Shown: positions 40,199 through 48,832 of the stretch, piece by piece
Numbering within the stretch: position 1 is the first letter of the stretch
Layout: each line of letters opens with the position of its first letter
Origin: Fidelibacterota bacterium
Lineage (GTDB): Bacteria > Fidelibacterota > UBA8477 > JABMPR01
Direction: 5' to 3'
Length of the DNA stretch: 64,000 nt
Assembly (NCBI GenBank): GCA_021734325.1
Contig: JAIPJF010000007.1
Location: 62,001-126,000 of the forward strand
Notes under the pieces: generated by a model
What the model was told of the DNA's origin: nothing
The model's database searches: none
The model's input: the letters and a program-made list of their open reading frames with translations, nothing else
Program-made: the position numbers and the translations under genes

Positions 40199-41044
40199 CT
40201 AACCATTTTCCTTGAATTCAAAGATCATGATACCCCCAAAGAAGGCACCCTTCTTTGGGAAATAATATTTCAAGAAATCTAATTTGACTGTTTTGCCGGC
40301 ACTTTGGGAAGCATGGACCAAATATTTGCCGTCAATGATCATCCCTTCATGACCCATGACGATTCCCATCTTGAAGTAAGCGGGTTTGACAAAGGCAACA
40401 CCCACTATTTGGGGCAGTTTATCAAGAAGACTCTGTGTTATTTGATCATTGGGTATGTAATAGGCGACCATTTCACGATCCCAATTAAGCTCGAGAAATT
40501 CTTCACCAGTATCTTTTTTGTTAAGGGTGATTTTTACTGAATCGAGCTGATCTCGGGGTAGCAGTGTTTGGGTAATATCAACGGTATTGGGATTAGCAGT
40601 AATGCGATCCAGAGTATAATGCCAGCGGGATGCATAAGTCGGTTGTTTTACGCCACTCGAATCTGCCTTATAATGAATATTGATCATGTTGTCTTTGGCC
40701 TCAGCCCAGGAAGAGCTTCTGACAGCAGCCAGTGAAGTAAGATTGTGCCCTGTACAATCAGAAAGGTCATATCGTATGATGGGATCTGGATCAGGTTCAA
40801 CCTCTTCCCCCAGTTTGAAGATCTCATAGGGTGTACCCACCCGCCAGAGTGCAAAATATTTCAAGCGCGATTGAAACTCAGGAAATCGTTCTTGGAAAAG
40901 GGGAAGTATTTCATCCATCTGTTCCTGGCTTAATGTCCAGGGCTTTGGCAAGTGGGCAATCCAGTCCTTATCGCTTACGTTTCCTTTGCAGGAGAAGGCA
41001 AAAACTGTCAGACAGAGAAGAGAAAATGTTTTCAATACTCGCAT
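40199..41044 (-). CDS. DUF1460-like lipoprotein, probable NlpC/P60-fold amidase
   Basis: 281-aa lipoprotein: lipobox FSCK-type (FAFSC, Cys19). DUF1460 features are GTPYEIFKLGE, the Cys in YDLSDCTGHNLTSLAAV, then YKADSSGVKQPTYASRWHYTLDRI and VDITQTL. A second His segment GHEGMIIDGKYLVHASQSAG looks like NlpC/P60. DUF1460 members include N-acetylmuramoyl-L-alanine amidases, and peptidoglycan cleavage in the periplasm is inferred. Ends 27 nt past the yjbQ-like start, same strand. Confidence 0.68.
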   Translation of the reverse strand: MRVLKTFSLLCLTVFAFSCKGNVSDKDWIAHLPKPWTLSQEQMDEILPLFQERFPEFQSRLKYFALWRVGTPYEIFKLGEEVEPDPDPIIRYDLSDCTGHNLTSLAAVRSSSWAEAKDNMINIHYKADSSGVKQPTYASRWHYTLDRITANPNTVDITQTLLPRDQLDSVKITLNKKDTGEEFLELNWDREMVAYYIPNDQITQSLLDKLPQIVGVAFVKPAYFKMGIVMGHEGMIIDGKYLVHASQSAGKTVKLDFLKYYFPKKGAFFGGIMIFEFKENG

Positions 41045-41091
41045 AAAATGACCCTTTTTATCAGATTGAAATAGGTTTATAAAACAGGCTG

Positions 41092-41922
41092 TTACCAGTC
41101 AGCCAGGATATCTTCATAATATTCCCGGTGTTCATCATCAACATGCATCAGGCGCTGGAGAAATGAGAGATCTTTCACTTCCCAGAGGAAATCTCCCAAT
41201 TCCTGATATTTGGCCTTGAGAAAATTTTGTGTAAGAATCCGGGTATCCTGATTTTTGATGCTGATCTCCAAATTTCGCATAAAATTCTCGAGCGTTTTTT
41301 TTGCATCCTCTTTTTGACCGGAATCCCAACGGTCGATTGCCTCATAATAGGCAAACTTCATTTTTCTATAATTTTGGTTACGACTCAATTTTTCAATATC
41401 TTCAAGGCGTTCTTTCCAGCCGATTGAAAACGGATCCTTTGTTCCATCACGGGCAACTTGTCGGGCTTCAGTATATAATTGGCTGCCGCCGAATTCATTC
41501 CACGTATCCAGATCTCCACCAAGAATGGTCAAAGTCCAAAAGTCGAGAAAGGATGTAAGCGAATTAAATGAACGCGAGCGGGTAAGGGGTTCTCCCTGGT
41601 TAAAAGCAAATTGCCAGCTTTTATCAAAATATTTCTGGTCATCCCCGTTTCCCCAAAATGCCTTGCCGGTATAGATCTTTTGATATCCTGACTCTGTATA
41701 TGTATCCAGGTAAATCGTAGCCTGTATGGTGAACTCAGTTGGTAGATCATCAAATGTCCACTGGGTATTTTCAATATAATATTGGATATCATTGGCAAGA
41801 TCCGATGTCGCTTGACGTGGAATCTCATCCAGATTTTTTGTGTCGACCTTGATTTCAGCCGTGACTCCCTGAGCCACCATAATCGTTGGCAGGAGCATGA
41901 GTAAAAAGATGGTATTTTTCAT
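41092..41922 (-). CDS. DUF4835/PorD-like type IX secretion-associated protein
   Basis: 276 aa, signal peptide MKNTIFLLMLLPTIMVAQG. DUF4835 features: IPRQATSDLANDIQYYIENTQWT, then EFTIQATIYLDTY, TRSRSFNSLTSFLDFWTLTILGGDLDTW, GGSQLYTEARQVA and the long C-terminal helices ending YYEDILADW. DUF4835 includes PorD, required for type IX secretion in Porphyromonas. This agrees with the sorting-domain proteins elsewhere in the window. Divergent from the TPR kinase. Confidence 0.82.
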   Translation of the reverse strand: MKNTIFLLMLLPTIMVAQGVTAEIKVDTKNLDEIPRQATSDLANDIQYYIENTQWTFDDLPTEFTIQATIYLDTYTESGYQKIYTGKAFWGNGDDQKYFDKSWQFAFNQGEPLTRSRSFNSLTSFLDFWTLTILGGDLDTWNEFGGSQLYTEARQVARDGTKDPFSIGWKERLEDIEKLSRNQNYRKMKFAYYEAIDRWDSGQKEDAKKTLENFMRNLEISIKNQDTRILTQNFLKAKYQELGDFLWEVKDLSFLQRLMHVDDEHREYYEDILADW

Positions 41923-42010
41923 AGGGATATGAATATATTAATCTTGAATATGTTTGCAAACCAATTGGAGCAGTTAACGGGAATGAAAAGCACCAGATTG
42001 AAGCAAAAGT

Positions 42011-42039
42011 TTGACACATAAGTAATATTAAGCTAGATT
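42011..42039 (+). promoter_or_regulatory. sigma70-type promoter of the TPR histidine kinase gene
   Basis: TTGACA (42011-42016), exact 17-nt spacer, TAGATT (42034-42039). Transcription would start near 42046, after the in-frame ATG at 42042, which supports ATG 42123 as the true start. Confidence 0.65.
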
Positions 42040-42122
42040 AAATGCTGCGGGTTTATAATATTTCAAATATTAAAAAGAAGAATCAGCGGACTGGAAAATC
42101 AAATCGTGAAGTTGGGGAACAA

Positions 42123-44279
42123 ATGAAACAGATCAACCTGCTTGCTGTATTGCTACTCACTCTCCTGGTCTCAGGAGTTTTTGCCGGCCAAGAGATAGAA
42201 ATTGATAGCTTGAAACAGATTCTTCGCAATACAAGTGAAGGGGAAACAGTTGACCTTTTGAACCAGCTCGCTGAAGCCCATGCCGGACAGGAATGGGAGA
42301 AGAGCCAGCGTTATGCAAACCTTGCTTTGGATTTAGCTACTTCACTTGATGATAAATATGGAATGGCGGTCGCTCATACCAATTTGGCCAATTATTACAA
42401 CATGGATCAAAATTATCGCCAGGCCCTTGATCATGCGGCCCTTGCTCTCGGTCAATTTGAGCAACTCTCTGATGACTGGCAAATTGCCAGAACCTTGAGA
42501 ACAATCGGAACTACCTACAGTCTCCTGAATCAAAGCGATCAGAGCCTTGATTATTTTCTCCGGTCATTAATGATCTTTGAGGATATAAATCGTGAGAAAG
42601 AAGTGGCGGCTACGGTCATTTCCATTGGTGATGTGTATACGCAATGGGGGCAAGCTGAAAAAGCCCTGCGATTCTTTGAGAGGGCTCTCAGTATTTATCG
42701 GATAGACGATGACTATAAGGGCATACTCTTGAGTGGTAATCGTCTTGCCAGATCCTTAATGTCACTAAAGCGTTACGATGAAGCCAGGGAATATCTTGAG
42801 GAGATGCTCAGGGTCTCTGATGACCACGGAACGCCCCATCTGAAAGCGAGCATTTATTCCAGTCTCGGTGAACTTTACTATAGCCAACTGCAATTGAATA
42901 TTGCTTTGCAGTATTTCATGGATGCATTGGAAATCAAGAAGAACGAAGGAGATAAGGGTCAGATCGCTCTGGCGCTAAGCGATGTGGCGCGCGTGCATTT
43001 GGAAGCAGGCGATTCTGAAAAGGCACTTTCCTTTTATATGGACGGAGAGCGTCTTGCTCAAGAAGCCGGAGAATCGAACATTTCGGCGGAAATATGGCTT
43101 TTAATAGGTGAACTCCATATGGGAAATGGACTTCAACAAAAAACTGTGGATGCTCTTTTATCCGGCCTGAATATCGCCCAGAGTGTACAGGACCTGCCCA
43201 TGATCCAGAGAGCAAACAGTTTGCTCACAGAAGCCTACGGGAGATTTGGTCAACCGGGGAAGGCCCTGATCTATCAAAAAGCCCTTCAGACAGCAATCGA
43301 TGAGTTGAATCGCCAGCAAAGCAATCGCAGAGTGGCTGAGCTTGAAATTCGATACGAGCTGGATAAGATGGACAAGGAGATTGATGACCTCAGGGGCAGT
43401 GCGCTAATTGATGAAATGAAGTACAAAAGGCGATATGCAATGATGATCGTCGTTATTGCTTTCTCAATTGTCATCATGGTGCTACTGGTCGTATTTGTGT
43501 TCTATCGCAGCTCCCTGATCCGGAAGACTGAAAAGGAAAAAATGGAGCAGGCTCTACGCTTGAAGGCAGATTTCACAGCGATGCTCGTTCACGATCTACG
43601 AAGTCCACTCACGGCAGTCTTTGGGTTTGCAGAACTTCTGAAGATGGGCGAAAAACCTTATGAGCAAATCCGCGAGATTGCCAAAACTATTCGTGTCGCC
43701 AGTCAAAAAATGCTTCAATTGGTAAATGAAATGCTCGATCTTTCAAAATTTGAAGCCGGGAAAATGGCCCTGTCAAAAACAGATGTAACACTCAAGCCCA
43801 TCGTTTCAACATCTATCCAAATGCTGGATCCCGTTGCCAATAATCGGAATATGGAAATTGTATTTGAAGCAGAGAATGGTTTGCCCACCTGCCATTGTGA
43901 CGTTCTGAAAATTGAACAGGTGATTACAAATTTTATCAGCAATGCCATCAATCATGTCCCCAAGGGGTCGCTGATCACTGTCAGGTTGAAAGAGATTCAG
44001 GAGCAAGGCCAATCTTTTCTCCATTTCAGCGTCGCAGACAATGGTCCTGGAATTCCTGAGGACCAAAGGGGTAAATTATTTGATAAATATGCCCAGTTAG
44101 AATCACGTGCATCTGATAAAAGTAGCGGCACAGGGCTTGGACTAGCCGTTTCAAGAATCATAGTAGAAGAGCACGGAGGTAAGATCGGGTATGAAGAGAA
44201 CGAGCCCCACGGCAGTATCTTCTATTTTCAGATTCCCAGGGAAGATGTTCGTGCTGAGGCAAAAGTTCAGACAAAATAA
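42123..44279 (+). CDS. periplasmic TPR-domain sensor histidine kinase
   Basis: 718 aa from ATG 42123, which has GGGGAAC upstream and begins a signal peptide (QINLLAVLLLTLLVSGVFAG). About seven TPR units fill the periplasmic part (to ~400), then a coiled coil, one membrane helix (MIVVIAFSIVIMVLLVVFVF), HisKA with MLVHDLRSPL (His ~490) and HATPase with NFISNAINH, DNGPGIP and GTGLGLAV. This layout is common in Bacteroidota. No response regulator is adjacent. Confidence 0.93.
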   Translation: MKQINLLAVLLLTLLVSGVFAGQEIEIDSLKQILRNTSEGETVDLLNQLAEAHAGQEWEKSQRYANLALDLATSLDDKYGMAVAHTNLANYYNMDQNYRQALDHAALALGQFEQLSDDWQIARTLRTIGTTYSLLNQSDQSLDYFLRSLMIFEDINREKEVAATVISIGDVYTQWGQAEKALRFFERALSIYRIDDDYKGILLSGNRLARSLMSLKRYDEAREYLEEMLRVSDDHGTPHLKASIYSSLGELYYSQLQLNIALQYFMDALEIKKNEGDKGQIALALSDVARVHLEAGDSEKALSFYMDGERLAQEAGESNISAEIWLLIGELHMGNGLQQKTVDALLSGLNIAQSVQDLPMIQRANSLLTEAYGRFGQPGKALIYQKALQTAIDELNRQQSNRRVAELEIRYELDKMDKEIDDLRGSALIDEMKYKRRYAMMIVVIAFSIVIMVLLVVFVFYRSSLIRKTEKEKMEQALRLKADFTAMLVHDLRSPLTAVFGFAELLKMGEKPYEQIREIAKTIRVASQKMLQLVNEMLDLSKFEAGKMALSKTDVTLKPIVSTSIQMLDPVANNRNMEIVFEAENGLPTCHCDVLKIEQVITNFISNAINHVPKGSLITVRLKEIQEQGQSFLHFSVADNGPGIPEDQRGKLFDKYAQLESRASDKSSGTGLGLAVSRIIVEEHGGKIGYEENEPHGSIFYFQIPREDVRAEAKVQTK

Positions 44280-44310
44280 CAGCATCTAAACCCTTCTAAC
44301 TTTTATCTTG

Positions 44311-45021
44311 ATGGTCGTCTCCTGTTCTGAAATTGGTCCCCTGAACCATGCTGGACATACTTTTGGCTCAAGCTTAAAAGGGGTTCCTCTTGAAGTTTTC
44401 CTACCTGTGGAACAAAGTCCTAAGATCTTGCTTATGGCCTCGATTCATGGGGATGAAAGTATATCAACAGTCCTGCTGTCTGAATGCTTGAGATCAATGG
44501 AACCCTCAGTGCTGAAATCAGCTGTTATTCTTTCTGCAAACCCTGATGGAACACTTGTTGGCACACGTTGTAATGCCGGAGGTGTTGACCTGAATCGAAA
44601 TTTTCCCAGTCAGAACTGGGTGGCCGACCCGGTCTTTTATCGAAACCGAAAAGGTGGTCCCCAGGATATTCCATTAAGTCCTGGTTCTAGTGCAGGCTCT
44701 GAGCCTGAAACGCAGGCGATCATGGGTTTGATCGACAAAATTTCACCAAAATTGATCGTGTCACTCCATGGCTTTCTGAACTGCATTGATGACCCGCAAA
44801 GTTCCACCATCGCCATGGACCTGGCCAGGCGTACAAATATGGAAGTGGTGCCGGATGTAGGCTATGAAACACCGGGATCATTTGGCTCCTGGTGCGCTGA
44901 AAAGCAGATTCCGATCATTACCTATGAACTGCCATTTCTGCCCATGGATGAGTTGAGAAAGATCCATAATCCGGTGCTATCAGACCTGATGACCGGACAC
45001 TATGAAGCCCTGCTTGGATGA
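44311..45021 (+). CDS. M14-type zinc carboxypeptidase, MpaA-like murein peptide amidase
   Basis: 236 aa. Zinc-ligand motif ASIHGDES (His and Glu), NPDGTL, RCNAGGVDLNRNFPS, third ligand in VSLHGFLN, and the catalytic Glu in ITYELPFL. The GVDLNRNFP and SSAGSEPETQA segments are those of MpaA, which splits gamma-D-Glu-meso-diaminopimelate in murein tripeptides. No signal peptide, so cytoplasmic recycling is likely. The next gene overlaps its end and is a glutamate-racemase-like protein. No strong SD is seen. Confidence 0.85.
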   Translation: MVVSCSEIGPLNHAGHTFGSSLKGVPLEVFLPVEQSPKILLMASIHGDESISTVLLSECLRSMEPSVLKSAVILSANPDGTLVGTRCNAGGVDLNRNFPSQNWVADPVFYRNRKGGPQDIPLSPGSSAGSEPETQAIMGLIDKISPKLIVSLHGFLNCIDDPQSSTIAMDLARRTNMEVVPDVGYETPGSFGSWCAEKQIPIITYELPFLPMDELRKIHNPVLSDLMTGHYEALLG

Positions 45022-45028
45022 GAAACCC

Positions 45029-45910
45029 ATGCGCTGGATGATCACAGATTCAGGAATTGGGGGACTGTCAGTCTGTGCAGGACTTGAAAGAGGCCTAAGG
45101 GAGACTGGTGCCGGACACGGAATCGAGCTGTTGTATATTAATGCAACACCAGAAGCACAGGGAGGCTATAATTCGCTTCCTTCCCAATCTGAGAGAATCA
45201 GGGTCTTTAATAATTTTCTCAGGGATACCTATCAAAGCTTTTTACCTGATCAGATTGCGATCGCCTGCAATACCCTGAGTGTGATCTATGAGGATACAGC
45301 GTTTTCAAGCCAATGTCCGGTGAAGGTCAGAGGTGTCGTTGACGCCGGAGTGCAAATGAGCAAGACCTACCTTAGGTCTCAATCTGAGAAGCATATTATC
45401 GTATTCGCAACGGAAACTACTACGGAAGCGGATACCTATCCCCGGAAGCTCAGAGGAGCAGAAAATGTAACAGTTGTAGCTCAAGCTTGTCCTGGCCTCG
45501 CCAGCGCCATATCCGGTGATGCCAGCGGAGCTGCCTGCAAACTGTTGCTAAAAAACTACATTGCCGAAGCGCTGGATCAGTTCGAAACTCAAACGACAAG
45601 TGCTGCGGCCTTGCTGGCCTGTACCCATTACGGTTATCAGGCGCACGTTTTCAAAGAGCTTCTGGCTGATAAAGGGGTAAACACAGAAATTCTAAATCCA
45701 AACGATCTCTTGATCGAACAGCTGCTGGCTGAAAATACTTCAATGCGGCAGACTTCGAATGCCAGTTTATCTGTACGTTTTGTCAGTCGCTTTCCTATTT
45801 CTCAGGATGTGATCCATGCCATGGGTCAATATCTGGCGGGAACAGCTCCGCTGACACTGAATGCCTTGCAGAATCAGGAAGTTATCCCTGATCTTTTTGA
45901 ATACCGTTAA
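45029..45910 (+). CDS. glutamate-racemase-like protein (Asp/Glu racemase family)
   Basis: 293 aa from ATG 45029; an ATG at 45002 inside the amidase gene is also in frame. MurI features: ITDSGIGGLSV, IACNTLS with the first catalytic Cys, and LACTHYGY with the second Cys. The usual GDTARVPYG is replaced by INATPEAQGGYNSL, so the protein is divergent. It should interconvert L- and D-Glu, or act on a related substrate. Pairing with the MpaA-like amidase, which releases D-Glu-containing peptides, is sensible for peptidoglycan recycling. Confidence 0.8.
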   Translation: MRWMITDSGIGGLSVCAGLERGLRETGAGHGIELLYINATPEAQGGYNSLPSQSERIRVFNNFLRDTYQSFLPDQIAIACNTLSVIYEDTAFSSQCPVKVRGVVDAGVQMSKTYLRSQSEKHIIVFATETTTEADTYPRKLRGAENVTVVAQACPGLASAISGDASGAACKLLLKNYIAEALDQFETQTTSAAALLACTHYGYQAHVFKELLADKGVNTEILNPNDLLIEQLLAENTSMRQTSNASLSVRFVSRFPISQDVIHAMGQYLAGTAPLTLNALQNQEVIPDLFEYR

Positions 45911-46146
45911 ACTGGCAGGGCATAAAACCGCTCCAATATCGTTCGTTCGAATATATCACCATGATATGCACACATATCAATATGATGAAAAATACATATT
46001 AATACCCCTTGCGTGCTGGATATTAAAAACCGCATAAGTATAAAATATACAACATTATATAATCATGTATATCGCATATGGCACAGCGCTTGTGTATATA
46101 CTAGCCATGAGGATTAATGAATTATTAAAAGCGAGGAGGGTGGACA

Positions 46147-46251
46147 ATGAAAAATATCATGGAATATCAGCTTCGGATGAGCAGCTTTATCAGCCTGGTG
46201 ATTGTAACAATGAATCTCTTGGCGATTACCTATTGTCTGGCTGCCAGGTAA
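46147..46251 (+). CDS. 34-aa small hydrophobic peptide
   Basis: ATG 46147 has an excellent SD (GAGGAGG, 46132-46138). The product is 34 aa with a single hydrophobic helix (SSFISLVIVTMNLLAITYCLAA) ending in Arg. It precedes the VNG-repeat lipoprotein by 66 nt on the same strand. Too short for family assignment; the overlapping 79-aa frame from 46065 has no SD. Likely a small membrane protein. Confidence 0.5.
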   Translation: MKNIMEYQLRMSSFISLVIVTMNLLAITYCLAAR

Positions 46252-46317
46252 TTCAAATCCCAAAAGTAAAGCGTGATTATGATGAGAAAAGTCAATCCAA
46301 ATAGGGAGCTGAGGATT

Positions 46318-47016
46318 ATGAAACATTCATTTCTTGCAACAATGACCTTTGTGATTTTGGCCTGTGGGGTTTCTTCGGACACGGGGATTAACAAAAGTTT
46401 TTTTGTCTCAGATGGTGAACACAAAAAGGGCAATTTAACCGCTGTTAATGGAACCATTAGCGTTGGGAATGAAGCCAGCGTTCTGGGGGACTGTTCTACG
46501 GTCAATGGTCAAATTGTTATTGGTGAGAACTCCGAAGTTAGGGAAGCCTCCTGTGTAAACGGGAGCATCAGCATTGACAGAAACTCAAAGGCATCAAGAT
46601 TGTCCTGCGTGAATGGATCAATTGAAATGGGGAGCGAAGTTAAAATCGACGGGACTGTCTCCACAGTAAATGGTTCAATTAAAGCGAAAAGAGAAACAGC
46701 CATTGCAGGGAACATGGAAACAGTCAATGGCGATATGTATGCTCTGGAAACCCTGATCGGCGGAGACATGTCTACAGTCAATGGCGATATTGAACTGCTG
46801 GAAAACACGATAGTCAAGGGGGATATCATCATTGATCGGAAGCAAAAGCAATCAAAGTTTCGAGAATATAAAAAACTGGTCATCACTGTGGACTCAGGGT
46901 CCAAAGTGGAAGGAAGTATAAGAGTTAAAGGCGACGATCCGAACGTAACAGTTGTTCTCGCAGGCGGCGGCGAAGTCCTGGGAGAGATCTTAAACGCTGA
47001 GGTAGTTCGCAAATAA
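46318..47016 (+). CDS. lipoprotein with VNG-repeat beta-solenoid, polymer-forming-like
   Basis: 232 aa from ATG 46318; lipobox ILACG (Cys14). The mature part repeats a strand-turn unit around a V-N-G core seven times (AVNGTI, TVNGQI, CVNGSI, CVNGSI, TVNGSI, TVNGDM, TVNGDI) at roughly 17-19 residue spacing, the pattern of a right-handed beta-solenoid like bactofilin or polymer-forming cytoskeletal proteins. The C-terminus VEGSIRVKGDDPNVTVVLAG fits the same fold. Function unknown. Ends just before a strong UUCG hairpin. Confidence 0.72.
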   Translation: MKHSFLATMTFVILACGVSSDTGINKSFFVSDGEHKKGNLTAVNGTISVGNEASVLGDCSTVNGQIVIGENSEVREASCVNGSISIDRNSKASRLSCVNGSIEMGSEVKIDGTVSTVNGSIKAKRETAIAGNMETVNGDMYALETLIGGDMSTVNGDIELLENTIVKGDIIIDRKQKQSKFREYKKLVITVDSGSKVEGSIRVKGDDPNVTVVLAGGGEVLGEILNAEVVRK

Positions 47017-47040
47017 CAAGATCCCCAAAGTGGGTGTCAT

Positions 47041-47074
47041 ACGACGAAGGGCCTTCGGGTCCTTTGTCGTTTCT
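47041..47074 (+). terminator. intrinsic terminator-like hairpin with UUCG loop
   Basis: Thirteen consecutive base pairs (ACGACGAAGGGCC 47041-47053 with GGTCCTTTGTCGT 47058-47070, including three G-T pairs) close a TTCG tetraloop, then TTTCT. It lies 24 nt after the VNG lipoprotein stop. The T-tract is short. Confidence 0.65.
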
Positions 47075-47194
47075 AAGAAATACTAGCGAACTTTCCACAA
47101 TCCCCAGTTGCGCTTCCGGGGGTCTCGACAGCAATACCAGGAGAAAGGATCTCAGGATACCCTGTTGTGGCAAAAAATAGCTAACCTGGTTCTG

Positions 47195-47230
47195 TTCGAG
47201 ATTCTTCATCCTCGCTGACTCGGATTCAGA
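47195..47230 (-). repeat. dispersed CATTCTGAG/GAAGAATCTC element, copy
   Basis: Read on the minus strand: TTCTGAATCCGAGTCAG then GATGAAGAATCTCGA. Shares the TTCTGA...GAAGAATCTC frame with the copies at 47296-47340 and 9072-9130. Confidence 0.5.
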
Positions 47231-47295
47231 AAAACAATAACGGTGTCTCCTGGCCTTGATCAGGATCCATTATGCCGATTGGAAATGCCGTCCCT

Positions 47296-47340
47296 CGTCA
47301 TTCTGAGTACAAACGAAGAATCTCAGACTCAAGTGACATT
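47296..47340 (+). repeat. dispersed CATTCTGAG/GAAGAATCTC element, copy
   Basis: GTCATTCTGAG, 8-nt spacer, GAAGAATCTCAGACTC then GTGACA. Similar short intergenic elements occur in many environmental bacterial genomes, from general recollection. Confidence 0.55.
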
Positions 47341-47404
47341 TAATCATTCTCTTTTGCGACAGCAGTGATTCATGCTAATCTACGCGCATGGAGAAAACCT
47401 TACT

Positions 47405-48244
47405 ATGTTGATCTATATTAATGGCACCTGGATTGAACCTGAAAATGCAAGCATTCCCTTCAATGATCAGGGTTTTCAATTTGGTGACAGTCTGTTCGAA
47501 ACAATAAGAGTGAACAACGGGATCCCCTTTCGCATGGATCGCCATCTCGATCGCATGCGGAGTGGTATGAAAACCATTCACATGGATGGTGAAAAGCACC
47601 TGGCCGAGATTCCTCATCTGCTGAATGAATTCATCAAAAAGAATCAAATTAAAAGTGCTTTGCTGAAAGTTATGATCACCCGTGGTGTCAGTGCAGGTAT
47701 CACACACGAATCCGATTCCCAGCTGGCTTTGTACATATCGGCCAGGGGCGTTCCAGATCCTCCGCCCTGGCCTGTAAAGGTGATTTTTCTGTCAGAACAG
47801 AATTATCCTATACTACGATTTAACCCTGCCATTAAATCAGGCAATTATCTAGGAAATATGCTGGCCAAAAAAGATGCCGAGGCTGCTGGCGCATACGAAC
47901 CAGTCTTTGTAAATAAAGATGGCTATATTACTGAGTGTGCTATCAGAAATATTTTCTTTATAAAAAACAATGTTCTCCTTACGCCCACAACTGAGCTGGG
48001 AGTCCTTCCTGGTGTTGTCCGGGAGACGATTATGGAACTGGCTGAAAAGCGGGGCCTGGAAGTGAGAGAGGCTTTGATCCTGAAAGATGAGATCAATGCG
48101 ATGGACGAGGCATTTATCTCCAGTACAGGAGTGGGGGTCCTGCCTGTATACTGGGACGGATACCACTCTGAATATGAGCAAAGCCAATCTTTGAGATTGG
48201 ATTTGCAAACACTTTTCGAATCAGGAGAATCGAATGTCGCATAA
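47405..48244 (+). CDS. class IV aminotransferase (branched-chain / D-amino-acid / ADC lyase type)
   Basis: 279 aa from ATG 47405; in-frame ATG 47372 has a poorer context. Fold type IV PLP enzyme: FQFGDSLFETIRV, the Arg-His segment MDRHLDRMRSGM, PLP Lys in PAIKSGNYLGNMLAKKDA, and ITECAIRNIFFIKN followed by LGVLPGVVRETI. Reaction may be branched-chain or D-amino-acid transamination or aminodeoxychorismate lysis; the residues I see do not settle it. Overlaps the methyltransferase start by 11 nt. Confidence 0.88.
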   Translation: MLIYINGTWIEPENASIPFNDQGFQFGDSLFETIRVNNGIPFRMDRHLDRMRSGMKTIHMDGEKHLAEIPHLLNEFIKKNQIKSALLKVMITRGVSAGITHESDSQLALYISARGVPDPPPWPVKVIFLSEQNYPILRFNPAIKSGNYLGNMLAKKDAEAAGAYEPVFVNKDGYITECAIRNIFFIKNNVLLTPTTELGVLPGVVRETIMELAEKRGLEVREALILKDEINAMDEAFISSTGVGVLPVYWDGYHSEYEQSQSLRLDLQTLFESGESNVA

Positions 48245-48809
48245 ATTTAATCCTGAGCGGGCAGAAAGATTGATATCACCTGAACGCTATCAAGAGTTGA
48301 AACCGGATATCCTATTGCAACGATTGGGTGTAGGACCGGGAAATACCATTTTGGACCTGGGTTGCGGTAATGGTTTCTTCACCTTCCCGGCGGCCGTAGG
48401 AATGGGTGAGGAAGGAATGGTGATTGCCGCCGATGTTTCTGATGTCATGCTGGAGCAACTTGACCGTCGTATGCCACCGGACAACGTTCAAGTCCTCAAG
48501 GCTGAAGAGGTAAAACTCGATATTGAAAATGAATCGGTGGATGGAACAGTTGCCATTGCACTGTACCATGAATTTAAAGCACCGCTGGAAAACCTGAATG
48601 AGATCAAGCGCATTCTGAAACCTGGGGGGAAGCTCTTGTTGCTCGATTGGGATCCTCGCGCCAAAAAAGAGAGGGGACCGGCGTTTGATCATCGCGTTTC
48701 CATAGACCAGGTGATAAATGATCTGGAAGTATCGGGATTTATGATTGATGATCAGGAAAACTATGTAGATGATATGTGGTTACTCATCGCACATAAAGTC
48801 AGTGCTTAG
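48234..48809 (+). CDS. class I SAM-dependent methyltransferase
   Basis: 191 aa. SAM-binding motif I LDLGCGNGFFT (about 41-51), acidic Asp in VIAADVS (motif II), and LKPGGKLLLLDWDP (post-III). UbiE/arsenite-type small methyltransferase of unknown substrate. It starts within the end of the aminotransferase gene, so the pair is coupled, though no common pathway is evident. Confidence 0.88.
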   Translation: MSHKFNPERAERLISPERYQELKPDILLQRLGVGPGNTILDLGCGNGFFTFPAAVGMGEEGMVIAADVSDVMLEQLDRRMPPDNVQVLKAEEVKLDIENESVDGTVAIALYHEFKAPLENLNEIKRILKPGGKLLLLDWDPRAKKERGPAFDHRVSIDQVINDLEVSGFMIDDQENYVDDMWLLIAHKVSA

Positions 48810-48832
48810 GCTGCCTGCAGGATCACACGGGG

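Larger units (their letters stand above)
47017..47404. other. gene-free stretch with terminator hairpin and two CATTCTGAG-type repeats
   Basis: No coding frame with SD or family similarity. It holds the UUCG hairpin (47041-47070). Two inverted copies of a short dispersed element follow: minus-strand TTCTGAATCC...GAAGAATCTCGA at 47195-47230 and plus-strand GTCATTCTGAG...GAAGAATCTCAG at 47296-47340. The promoter of the aminotransferase gene must lie here but no clear -35/-10 pair is seen. Confidence 0.6.

Noticed and set aside
46065-46304. 79-codon frame overlapping the small hydrophobic peptide
   Set aside because: No SD at its start; the other frame from 46147 has a strong SD and a sensible membrane helix.
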